Shown one piece after another: positions 49,524-55,900 of a stretch of 56,854 nucleotides of DNA. The stretch is taken from positions 1 to 56,854 of the IMG/VR virus record IMGVR_UViG_3300045284_000200, one strand, 5' to 3'. A program made the position numbers and the translations under genes. This stretch comes from a virus. Under the pieces are notes generated by a model. That model did not search any database, was not told the origin of the DNA, and worked only from the letters and a program-made list of their open reading frames with translations. The stretch's first letter is position 1. Every line of letters begins with the position of its first letter.

Positions 49524-50951
49524 ATGAGCACAGAACTACAAGTTATCGACCAAGTGCAATCCGCTGCATTGGTATCCGCAAACCCAATGGATTTGGAGCC
49601 TGCTGCCTTCGCTGCTGGACTTGATCGCCGAAAAGCTAATCGTGCTTTGCTAATGGCGTGGATTCGATCCGCCCTTGTCGAAGGCACGGACTACGGCTCG
49701 ATACCTACCAAGCGCGGTCCCAGCAAGCCGAGCCTTTGGAAGCCTGGCGCCGAGAAGATTTGCGGTATGCTCAATGTCACGGTGACTTTCCCAACCCTTT
49801 CCGACTACGAGGCGGCTGCCTTGGCTGGCAAGAAACTTGAAACACTCATCATCCGCTGCGAACTCATCAGCCCGGCCGGTGCCATCGTTGCCGCTGGGGT
49901 AGGTAGTCGAAGCGTGGAACATGATTACGGGGATTTGAACAAGGCCCTGAAAATGGCCTGTAAGTCAGCCCATATCGACGCGACGCTGCGTATGGGTGGG
50001 CTTTCAGAGGTGTTTACGCAAGATTTGGAGAATGGAACTCCCGAACAGACTCCTAAAACGCCGCAGGACGCGCCGCGGACGGCTCCGCCCCGAACACCCG
50101 CCCCAGCCAAGAAAGCGGCTGCTACCCCCCAAGGCGCTACAGCGGCGCCTGCTGCCGTGAAGAATGGGACTGACGCCAAATTCGACTCCGCCACCTTTCT
50201 GAAGAACTGCAAGACGAGGCTGCTGGCCTTGGTTGACCCTGAAACCGAATGGGCATGGTGGAAATACGCCGTGGACAAAGGTTGGATTCTGCCAAGCGGC
50301 GACAGCCAACATGGGTGCGAAAGCTTCGCCGACGCCACGGCGGAGAAGATGTTCGAGGGCTACAACCCAAATGCCATCCGGGCCAGCGTAGCAGAGCTTT
50401 TCGATGCCCATTGCACGGCGGTCAAGGCGATGGCAGCGAATTGCCCGCCAGAGTTCGAGGAGGAGATTAAGCGCGGGTTTGTCCCGATGCCGCGCACCCC
50501 GGACCCGGAGCCAGCTAAGACCGCTGCGGCCACACCAAAGACCGGCAATACTTGCCCATCCTGCTCGAGTACCGCAATCAAGACTCACGACGATTTGATT
50601 GGGGCTCGTTGGTGCCAGAAGTGCGGCACGCAATGGCAGGAGGATGACCCAAAGAAAGAGGCGTACGAGGAGCACGAGTGGATGTTCGCCAAGCTGCCGT
50701 TCGCCCCGAAGGACAAGGCGAAGCCTTACAAGGGACTCACTTTGGGGCAAATCGCCCGGCTCGATAACCGCTACTGGTTTGGCATTGTTTCCAACTTCAA
50801 AGCGGAGCCGTTCAAAGGACGGCCCCCGTCGGAGGAGTCGGTGAAGTTTGGGGAAGCCTGCGAGGAGGCGAGGAAGCATCTGGAGGAAGCCGACACCAGA
50901 CCGAAGCATAATCAGGATGGTGGCGACGAAGAGTCTCAAATTCCGTTCTGA
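49524..50951 (+). CDS. Single-strand annealing-like recombination protein with SSB-type tail
   Basis: 475 residues. The N-terminal domain (~1-165) has I-R-S-A-L-V-E-G-T-D-Y-G-S-I-P, W-K-P-G-A-E-K-I-C-G-M-L (72-83) and D-L-N-K-A-L-K-M-A-C-K-S-A-H-I-D-A-T, a pattern shared by phage annealing and ssDNA-binding proteins. A Pro/Ala linker (170-215) and a helical part follow, then a zinc-ribbon C-P-S-C ... C-Q-K-C (C344, C347, C364, C367) and a C-terminal D-E-E-S-Q-I-P-F. The ending mimics the SSB C-terminal tip that recruits repair proteins. With the exonuclease at 51700 it forms a two-component recombination module. Confidence 0.78.
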   Translation: MSTELQVIDQVQSAALVSANPMDLEPAAFAAGLDRRKANRALLMAWIRSALVEGTDYGSIPTKRGPSKPSLWKPGAEKICGMLNVTVTFPTLSDYEAAALAGKKLETLIIRCELISPAGAIVAAGVGSRSVEHDYGDLNKALKMACKSAHIDATLRMGGLSEVFTQDLENGTPEQTPKTPQDAPRTAPPRTPAPAKKAAATPQGATAAPAAVKNGTDAKFDSATFLKNCKTRLLALVDPETEWAWWKYAVDKGWILPSGDSQHGCESFADATAEKMFEGYNPNAIRASVAELFDAHCTAVKAMAANCPPEFEEEIKRGFVPMPRTPDPEPAKTAAATPKTGNTCPSCSSTAIKTHDDLIGARWCQKCGTQWQEDDPKKEAYEEHEWMFAKLPFAPKDKAKPYKGLTLGQIARLDNRYWFGIVSNFKAEPFKGRPPSEESVKFGEACEEARKHLEEADTRPKHNQDGGDEESQIPF

Positions 50952-51421
50952 TGAAACGCTGCTTCAAATGCGGTCAAGAGAAAGAGCGAAGCGAGTTCTA
51001 TCGACACCCACGAATGGGTGATGGTCTTCTTGGAAAGTGCAAGGATTGCGCCAAAAAGGACATCGCCGATCACACTGCCAGAAAGAAATTAGATCCGGTT
51101 TGGATGGCAAAGGAACGAGCGAGAGGTCGCGCAAAGATGAACAGGGCCAGATTGGCCGGAACAGTCAAAAAGAGTTCCGATTCAACCAGAACAAACTGGC
51201 GAAAGCGCAACCGCATAAAGAGCCGCGCTCACTCCGCTGCCGCAAGAGCACAGAAAAATGGCATCCTTAAAAAGCCAGAAAACTGCGAAAGATGCGGACA
51301 GAAAGGACGGTTGCACAAACACCATCCCGATTATTCGCGTCCACTGCATGTGCTTTGGTTATGTCCCAAATGCCACGGACAGGCACACTGGAAAGATCAA
51401 CCTGTCCTTACTGACCTATGA
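50951..51421 (+). CDS. HNH endonuclease with zinc-ribbon
   Basis: 156 residues. An N-terminal C-F-K-C-G-Q ... C-K-D-C-A-K-K zinc ribbon, a basic middle, then C-E-R-C-G-Q-K, H-K-H-H-P-D-Y-S-R-P and C-P-K-C-H-G-Q-A-H, the phage HNH form. ATG shares a base with the annealing-protein stop (TGATG) and its own stop overlaps the next ATG. It thus splits the recombination operon without breaking coupling. Confidence 0.9.
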   Translation: MKRCFKCGQEKERSEFYRHPRMGDGLLGKCKDCAKKDIADHTARKKLDPVWMAKERARGRAKMNRARLAGTVKKSSDSTRTNWRKRNRIKSRAHSAAARAQKNGILKKPENCERCGQKGRLHKHHPDYSRPLHVLWLCPKCHGQAHWKDQPVLTDL

Positions 51422-51696
51422 CCAGCGAACACGAAAAGGAGATGCGGCGGTTGACTGGAGTGATCTTGGCCTACAAGCGGATGCACCCACTGGATTTCCA
51501 AGTCTTCCTTGGTGCGCTGCTGGCCAACGTCGTTGGTGCGCTGCCCGATGACTACTGGGCACGGATGATGGTGACAAATCCCTGTGAAGTCCCTGGCTGC
51601 GATTGTCACGTCATCGCCGGTCAAGTTATGGCCGCACTGAACATCCTCCGAAACGATCACGACAAGACACTTTCCAACCGAGCAGGAAACAACTGA
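51418..51696 (+). CDS. Hypothetical 92-residue protein
   Basis: MTSEHEKEMRRLTGVILAYK... with C-E-V-P-G-C-D-C-H in the centre and a helical C-terminus. Sits between HNH and exonuclease genes; may belong to the recombination module. Not recognised. Confidence 0.7.
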   Translation: MTSEHEKEMRRLTGVILAYKRMHPLDFQVFLGALLANVVGALPDDYWARMMVTNPCEVPGCDCHVIAGQVMAALNILRNDHDKTLSNRAGNN

Positions 51697-51699
51697 CCT

Positions 51700-52443
51700 A
51701 TGGCCGGATCGCATTACTACACCAAAGACGGGGAACTCATCGACGGCGATTTACGCCAGTGTCGGAAGCTTGGAGGGCTGCCGAGTCCGACGACGGTGCT
51801 CAACATTCTCGGATCGCCCGGGTTGAAGTACTACTTCCGTCGGCAGATGTGGGAGGCCGCTTGCACGACGCCGCGGCACATCGGGATGTCCGACGAGGCG
51901 CATTGGGAAGCCTGTCAGAAGTTCGCTGATGAACATGGCCAAGCGGCTCGCGACAAGGGCGGCGACTTCCATTCGCTGGTGCAACAGTTCCATTATCACC
52001 CTGATCGCGCTCCAGCATTTGGCTATGACGCTCAAGCAATGGGGATGCGTCCACAGTTTGAGGCTTACGTTGACTGGTACTCCAAGAACGTCCGCCGCTC
52101 GCTGATGGTGGAGCAAGCCGTCATCGGGCAGGGCTACGCCGGGCGAGTCGATCATGTCGCCGAGATGATGGACGGGAAAGTGTTGTGCTTGGACGTGAAG
52201 ACTCAGGACACGACAAAGAAGAAAGGGAAGTTCACTTACTACGACCAGTGGCCCATACAACTTGGCGCTTACGCCGGTGCCTGCAAAATACCTATCGACG
52301 GACTGATGAGCGTAGCGGTTAGTAGCAACTTACCAGCGGTGGTAGAAACGAAACTCTGGGAACATACGATTGATTACTACCACGACATTTTCATTGGCTT
52401 GCTGAAGTTTTGGAAACATTCCAACGACTATTACCCGCAGTAA
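51700..52443 (+). CDS. PD-(D/E)XK exonuclease (RecB/Cas4-like)
   Basis: 247 residues. G-D-F-H-S-L (H91), M-V-E-Q-A (E138), A-G-R-V-D-H-V (D151), L-C-L-D-V-K-T (D165, K167) and W-P-I-Q-L-G-A-Y (Q187xxxY191) give the H...E...D...DxK...QxxxY order of RecB-type nucleases. It would resect DNA ends for the annealing protein. The final part is helical. Confidence 0.86.
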   Translation: MAGSHYYTKDGELIDGDLRQCRKLGGLPSPTTVLNILGSPGLKYYFRRQMWEAACTTPRHIGMSDEAHWEACQKFADEHGQAARDKGGDFHSLVQQFHYHPDRAPAFGYDAQAMGMRPQFEAYVDWYSKNVRRSLMVEQAVIGQGYAGRVDHVAEMMDGKVLCLDVKTQDTTKKKGKFTYYDQWPIQLGAYAGACKIPIDGLMSVAVSSNLPAVVETKLWEHTIDYYHDIFIGLLKFWKHSNDYYPQ

Positions 52444-52475
52444 CGAAACCAAAAACATCAACTCAAAATGATCAA

Positions 52476-53381
52476 ATGAAACCAAAACTCGCTGGCTTGC
52501 TAAGACGAGCCAATGCACATCCCGTAATCACGATCCTGTTGGCCCTACTACTCTTCGGATCAATTCCGTTCATCATCATTAACTCGCCCCTGATAGAAAA
52601 CCCTTATGCATGGGCAATTGGCGGCGGTATTACTTTCGCCCTGGGAATACCGCTGTGTATTGGATTATGGAAAAACACAGCCACTGTGATCGTCATTGCT
52701 GCTTTGTTGGCCAGCACGTCGCAATCACGCGCCGAAGAACAAAAGTCGGCCGTAGCTGTTGGAGTTGGAGTGGTTGTCATCTGTGTCGGGGCAGTCTGCG
52801 GTTACAAAGTGTACAAATTTTGCCAAAAGAAGTTTCCGCCAAAGTCCACTAATGCTCCACCGGATGAGTTCACGGCTGCTGGCGGTGAATACGGGGGATC
52901 TTGCGAGTACAGTTCCATCGGTTCCTGTTACACTCCGCCATCGCTCAACGCTTCTCCGTACGAGAACCTGTTGATCAATCCAACCACGTTCTCTCTTGGC
53001 GTTCTAGTTGAACCGATAGGAGCATCAGTTTCGATGAACGTGAACAACGATGAAGGCACCGCTCAAGACTGGACAGCCTTTCAAGCTGATATGGCCAGCC
53101 ACGGGCTATTCGTCACCGGTCATCCTTCCTCGCCACAGTTTGAACTCGGCGGTGTGCCTTGTGATCCGTCGATGGTTCCATTGCAGTTTGACCAAGAGAC
53201 TGGACGTGTCACGCATCGCACCGGTGGCGAGATGAGACGGGTTACAGTAGAGCGAAGCCCGAATCTGACTGACTGGTCCCCCCTGCTTGTAACGGACACC
53301 GGAGTTGGCAGCGGCTTCAAAGTAGTCGACACCACCCGAGAAGGTCAGATGTTCTATCGAGTAGGAGTGAGCCAGCCATGA
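52476..53381 (+). CDS. Multi-pass membrane protein with Verrucomicrobia-type C-terminal motif
   Basis: 301 residues from ATG 52476 (MKPKLAGLLRRANAHPVI). Hydrophobic segments at about 14-32, 41-59, 66-80 and 90-108 suggest four membrane helices. The C-terminal half is Cys/Ser/Thr-rich and beta, ending V-E-R-S-P-N-L-T-D-W-S-P-L-L ... M-F-Y-R-V. That ending is a motif widespread in Verrucomicrobia exported proteins, strongly suggesting the host lineage and possible capture from it. May act at the envelope, for example in superinfection exclusion. Confidence 0.72.
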   Translation: MKPKLAGLLRRANAHPVITILLALLLFGSIPFIIINSPLIENPYAWAIGGGITFALGIPLCIGLWKNTATVIVIAALLASTSQSRAEEQKSAVAVGVGVVVICVGAVCGYKVYKFCQKKFPPKSTNAPPDEFTAAGGEYGGSCEYSSIGSCYTPPSLNASPYENLLINPTTFSLGVLVEPIGASVSMNVNNDEGTAQDWTAFQADMASHGLFVTGHPSSPQFELGGVPCDPSMVPLQFDQETGRVTHRTGGEMRRVTVERSPNLTDWSPLLVTDTGVGSGFKVVDTTREGQMFYRVGVSQP

Positions 53382-53527
53382 CTTTTGCCGTCCCTGTTTC
53401 GGAATGTGGCGTCTCCCAATGCCACCCGGTACCTCCCCGGTCGCACCGGAACAGGGCGGCTCCCAATTTGCGGTCCTCCGACACGGAGTCACCAGCTATG
53501 CACAGTCGGCCTGCCGTTTGGCAGTGA
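53378..53527 (+). CDS. 49-residue possible peptide
   Basis: M-T-F-A-V-P-V-S-E-C..., starting in the previous gene's ATGA and ending TGA. Pro/Arg/Ser-rich with no clear fold; a weakly supported gene. Confidence 0.35.
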   Translation: MTFAVPVSECGVSQCHPVPPRSHRNRAAPNLRSSDTESPAMHSRPAVWQ

Positions 53528-53557
53528 GAGGAAAGGCCGGGACCGCAATCTTTATTT

Positions 53558-53683
53558 ATGAACAACGACGAAGATTCCATCTGGGCGTGGTGCTTGGCCA
53601 TTTTGCTAGGGATAACCTTCGCCTGTGGCTTCATCGCGTTCCCCGTCTTCGCATGGTGGCTTATCAGGAGCGTGTTCAAGTGA
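53558..53683 (+). CDS. 41-residue single-pass membrane protein
   Basis: MNNDEDSIWAWCLAILLGIT... One hydrophobic helix from about 8 to 37, acidic at the N-terminus and basic at the C-terminus. Its stop overlaps the next gene's GTG. Possibly a small host-envelope effector or holin-like peptide. Confidence 0.55.
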   Translation: MNNDEDSIWAWCLAILLGITFACGFIAFPVFAWWLIRSVFK

Positions 53684-53871
53684 AGTATCCGCCGTTGAGT
53701 GCCAAGGCACGCGAGCGCCGCCAGATTGGGCGCCGCATAGCCAACCAACTCCCCGTGATCCTACCTGAACGGACTGTGGCCGACATGATGGGCCTGAGCC
53801 AGACGATGGTGGCCATCATTGCCAACGAGGCTCTCTACAAAATCGCCATGAGGATGAAATGTTCCACATAG
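53680..53871 (+). CDS. Small HTH protein (sigma-region-4-like)
   Basis: 63 residues, GTG start in a GTGA overlap. R-T-V-A-D-M-M-G-L-S-Q-T-M-V-A-I-I-A-N-E-A-L resembles a sigma-region-4-like or other small DNA-binding HTH with R-R-Q-I-G-R-R-I before it. A plausible transcription regulator of the replication region. Confidence 0.62.
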   Translation: MKYPPLSAKARERRQIGRRIANQLPVILPERTVADMMGLSQTMVAIIANEALYKIAMRMKCST

Positions 53872-53897
53872 AACATTTTTCCACCCCATGTGAATAA
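53857..53897. promoter_or_regulatory. Inverted repeat and DnaA-box-like site; possible replication origin
   Basis: Perfect 8-bp inverted repeat AAATGTTC / GAACATTT with spacer CACATA (53857-53878), overlapping the HTH stop. The inner 16 bases TGTTCCACATAGAACA differ at two positions from a parS-type palindrome. TGTGAATAA (53889-53897) differs by one base from a DnaA box. Next to replication-type genes these could be origin or partition sites. Evidence is weak. Confidence 0.35.
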
Positions 53898-54327
53898 CTT
53901 GTGAGCAACTCGCAGAAAATTTCCTTGCAGCATTTGCCCGAAAGGCGCAAAAAGCCGTTGTCAGTCAAGAACGCTGTGAAAAGCGTTGGACGCGGCAACG
54001 ACGGCAAAGTAATTTCGACTCTGACCGCCGGCACTCGAAAGAGTGAGTCCTCCCCGTCCAGGATTTTTCACCCGGCGGTCTTTTCTTTGATCGGTTCTGC
54101 ATCAGCGGGCTCTGTCCTCGACAGCGACAACCCGGACAATCCCTCGAAAGAGGATGGAGTAGCAGACCGCGCCCCGTAACCAGGCTGCAAGCTACCTGAC
54201 AGCCATGAAGGGTGATGCGCGGAGGGAGCAAACGCTATGCGCTTGGCTCCGAAGGAACGAAGGCAGACCCGTGCAGGGAAAGCTGTCGCTTTCACCAAAG
54301 GAACAAAGGTTCCTGAAGTACAACAGT
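53872..54327. other. Gene-poor, structure-rich gap (456 bp)
   Basis: No convincing gene lies here. A GTG-started frame at 53901-54179 is open but has no domain-like composition, and an upstream ATG at 54205 would only extend the next gene. The gap holds several strong hairpins: AACGCT / AGCGTT (53970-53987), the three-way junction (54023-54080), CTGTC / GACAG (54112-54124), the bulged ATCCCTC / GAGGAT with a GAAA loop (54139-54155) and AGGAAC / GTTCCT (54299-54314). Confidence 0.55.
54023..54088 (+). ncRNA. Three-way-junction RNA with T-rich tail (candidate)
   Basis: P1: perfect 9-bp GACCGCCGG / CCGGCGGTC (54023-54031 with 54072-54080). P2: CACTC / GAGTG capped by GAAA (54032-54045). P3: AGTCCT / AGGATT with one G-T pair (54046-54065). 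TTTCAC joins P3 to P1, and TTTTCTTT follows. The helices abut without gaps except the single joining strand, so the fold is compact and ends like an intrinsic terminator. Structured RNA, attenuator or ribozyme-like element. Confidence 0.5.
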
Positions 54328-54708
54328 ATGAGATTTACAGTACCAACATCTGAAGAATTGAAATTGCAGGCAGCAAAAATTGGGCTGCCCGAAATTGAGG
54401 CGCAAAAGTTCTTTTGCTACTACGGGAGTAATGGCTGGCGAGTAGGCAAAAACAAGATGCGGTTTTGGAAGGTCGCTTTGAGCGGTTGGAAGCTCCGGTG
54501 GGAAGAACGTCGTGGGCTTGCTACTGTAAGTCCAACTACACTGGCCATCTTACATCAAAAGGAACTGGACGAGGTAACAGCCAAGATGCGGTCTATTCGC
54601 GGCTCCTATTCGGAGCACCAAAACTGGTCGGAGGAGGACAAGGCCCGCTGGTACAAGCTCAAGGCCAGGAGGGACGAATTGAAGAAACTCTTGGGGATGC
54701 AGGTATGA
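54328..54708 (+). CDS. DnaT-like replication protein
   Basis: 126 residues from ATG 54328 (MRFTVPTSEELKLQAAKIG); an ATG at 54205 would add 41 residues. The N-terminal 60 residues show F-T-V-P-T, then F-F-C-Y-Y-G-S-N-G-W-R-V-G-K-N-K-M-R-F-W-K. This matches the C-terminal DnaT/replication-initiation-associated module of phages ('YYxSNGWxVGKxxM.xW'). It may load or assist host replication proteins. Confidence 0.76.
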   Translation: MRFTVPTSEELKLQAAKIGLPEIEAQKFFCYYGSNGWRVGKNKMRFWKVALSGWKLRWEERRGLATVSPTTLAILHQKELDEVTAKMRSIRGSYSEHQNWSEEDKARWYKLKARRDELKKLLGMQV

Positions 54709-55040
54709 ATCTGACCATTGAAAAGATAAAAACGCACCCAGAGTTATCTGGCCTTTGGAAAGAAGCCTGTCACAACAGCGATGACGCTAAGAATTTAGAC
54801 CGAGCGATCTTGCGAGTTTATCCGGGGCTCAAGGAATTCACTCGACCGCTAATGAATTTGGAAATCCTATCATTCACAGATCCGAAAGAACTCATCAAAG
54901 GGAACAAGGAGGACATTCGCAAAATCCGAAACGAACTGAGCCGTTGTAACGCTGTCAAAGTCACCTCGATAAGCATAAGCAACGGAATGCGGTTTCGTGA
55001 GTTTTTTTTCTTACCTGAATTCACCCTTCACACTCAATGA
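54705..55040 (+). CDS. Hypothetical 111-residue protein
   Basis: From ATG 54705 (MNLTIEKIKTHPELSGLWKE) in an ATGA overlap. Helical, with R-A-I-L-R-V-Y-P-G-L and a basic end. Coupled to the next gene also. Not recognised. Confidence 0.66.
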   Translation: MNLTIEKIKTHPELSGLWKEACHNSDDAKNLDRAILRVYPGLKEFTRPLMNLEILSFTDPKELIKGNKEDIRKIRNELSRCNAVKVTSISISNGMRFREFFFLPEFTLHTQ

Positions 55041-55261
55041 ACCGAATGACATGCAAAGGCTGGTCTTTGAGCCAGTTGATCGAGGAATGGAACTACCACC
55101 GGGACGAGCGGCTGGGGATGCTGTGCGGGAGCGCCGAGCCTGAGCCCTGGATGATCCGAATGGCGGAATCGGATGCCAATGAAGCGGTGAAACGACTGGT
55201 GGGATCGCAAAGGCCAGAGAAGCCAGTTCCGCTGGGTGGGTGTCCGAATGATGATCACTAA
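55037..55261 (+). CDS. Hypothetical 74-residue protein
   Basis: MNRMTCKGWSLSQLIEEWNY..., reading like small phage proteins with a 'H-R-D-E-R-L-G-M-L' centre. Overlaps neighbours. Not recognised. Confidence 0.68.
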   Translation: MNRMTCKGWSLSQLIEEWNYHRDERLGMLCGSAEPEPWMIRMAESDANEAVKRLVGSQRPEKPVPLGGCPNDDH

Positions 55262-55655
55262 CCACCCAATCCCGACGCCGAGACACGACAAGCTTCTCGT
55301 TGATGAAGCCTGCAACTACGACGTGCCTTGGTCTGAAGAGTTCCAGAAACTAGAGCGCGAGAACATCGCGTTGCGAGAGGCATTCAAGGCTCTCCATTAT
55401 GCCGTTGCCAAGGAACACGACTCTATAAGAGAGCCGGGTTGCGAATTCTGCGATGCAATTATTGCTTCTGAACAAGCCCTCTCCCTCACCCCATCCGAAA
55501 TATCTGAGAAGTGGGTCAAGCGGGAGGTTTTGGAGAGAGTGAGATTTCTTCTGGAAGAAAGCAGACCATTTGCCGGATGCACTGCAACTCAAATTCGATA
55601 CATTGAGGAAGCTACTAATCTCGCCCGCACCGAGCTTGGAAAGGGGGAGAAGTGA
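55251..55655 (+). CDS. Hypothetical 134-residue protein
   Basis: From ATG 55251 or 55248 (MITNHPIPTPRHDKLLVDEA). Coiled-coil-like E-F-Q-K-L-E-R-E-N-I-A-L-R-E-A and C-E-F-C-D-A. Overlaps the 74-residue gene. Not recognised. Confidence 0.68.
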   Translation: MITNHPIPTPRHDKLLVDEACNYDVPWSEEFQKLERENIALREAFKALHYAVAKEHDSIREPGCEFCDAIIASEQALSLTPSEISEKWVKREVLERVRFLLEESRPFAGCTATQIRYIEEATNLARTELGKGEK

Positions 55656-55900
55656 GCGACAACGACAATAATGATCCGTGGCCACCATCAGACGCCAAGC
55701 CCGGAGATACTTGGGGCGCTTATATCCTATGCGATGATGGTTGGTGGAGACTCACTGCCCTACATCCGGCACGAAATCAATCGCCGGCGCCGTCTTCGGA
55801 GCAGCAGTGCCCCTCTTGCGCCATGCCTTCAGGAACTCCTGATATGTCGCCTTCCGTTCCGCCAACGCCTTCTGATACTCCGCCCGTTGCTCCGCGTTGA
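55652..55900 (+). CDS. Hypothetical 82-residue protein overlapping the giant gene's end
   Basis: GTG start in a GTGA overlap. M-S-D-N-D-N-N-D-P-W-P-P ... G-D-T-W-G-A-Y-I-L-C-D-D-G-W-W; the C-terminal half is Pro/Ser-rich. It runs opposite to and over the last 149 bases of the giant gene, so the tail may be an artefact of the overlap. Not recognised. Confidence 0.55.
   Translation: MSDNDNNDPWPPSDAKPGDTWGAYILCDDGWWRLTALHPARNQSPAPSSEQQCPSCAMPSGTPDMSPSVPPTPSDTPPVAPR

Noticed and set aside
53860-53875. True parS site
   Set aside because: Two of sixteen positions differ from the palindromic consensus and no ParA/ParB gene is present, so only a weak possibility is kept.
53901-54179. 92-codon GTG-started frame in the replication gap
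   Set aside because: It reads through the strongly paired three-way junction and T-rich tail, has no domain-like composition and no clear ribosome site.
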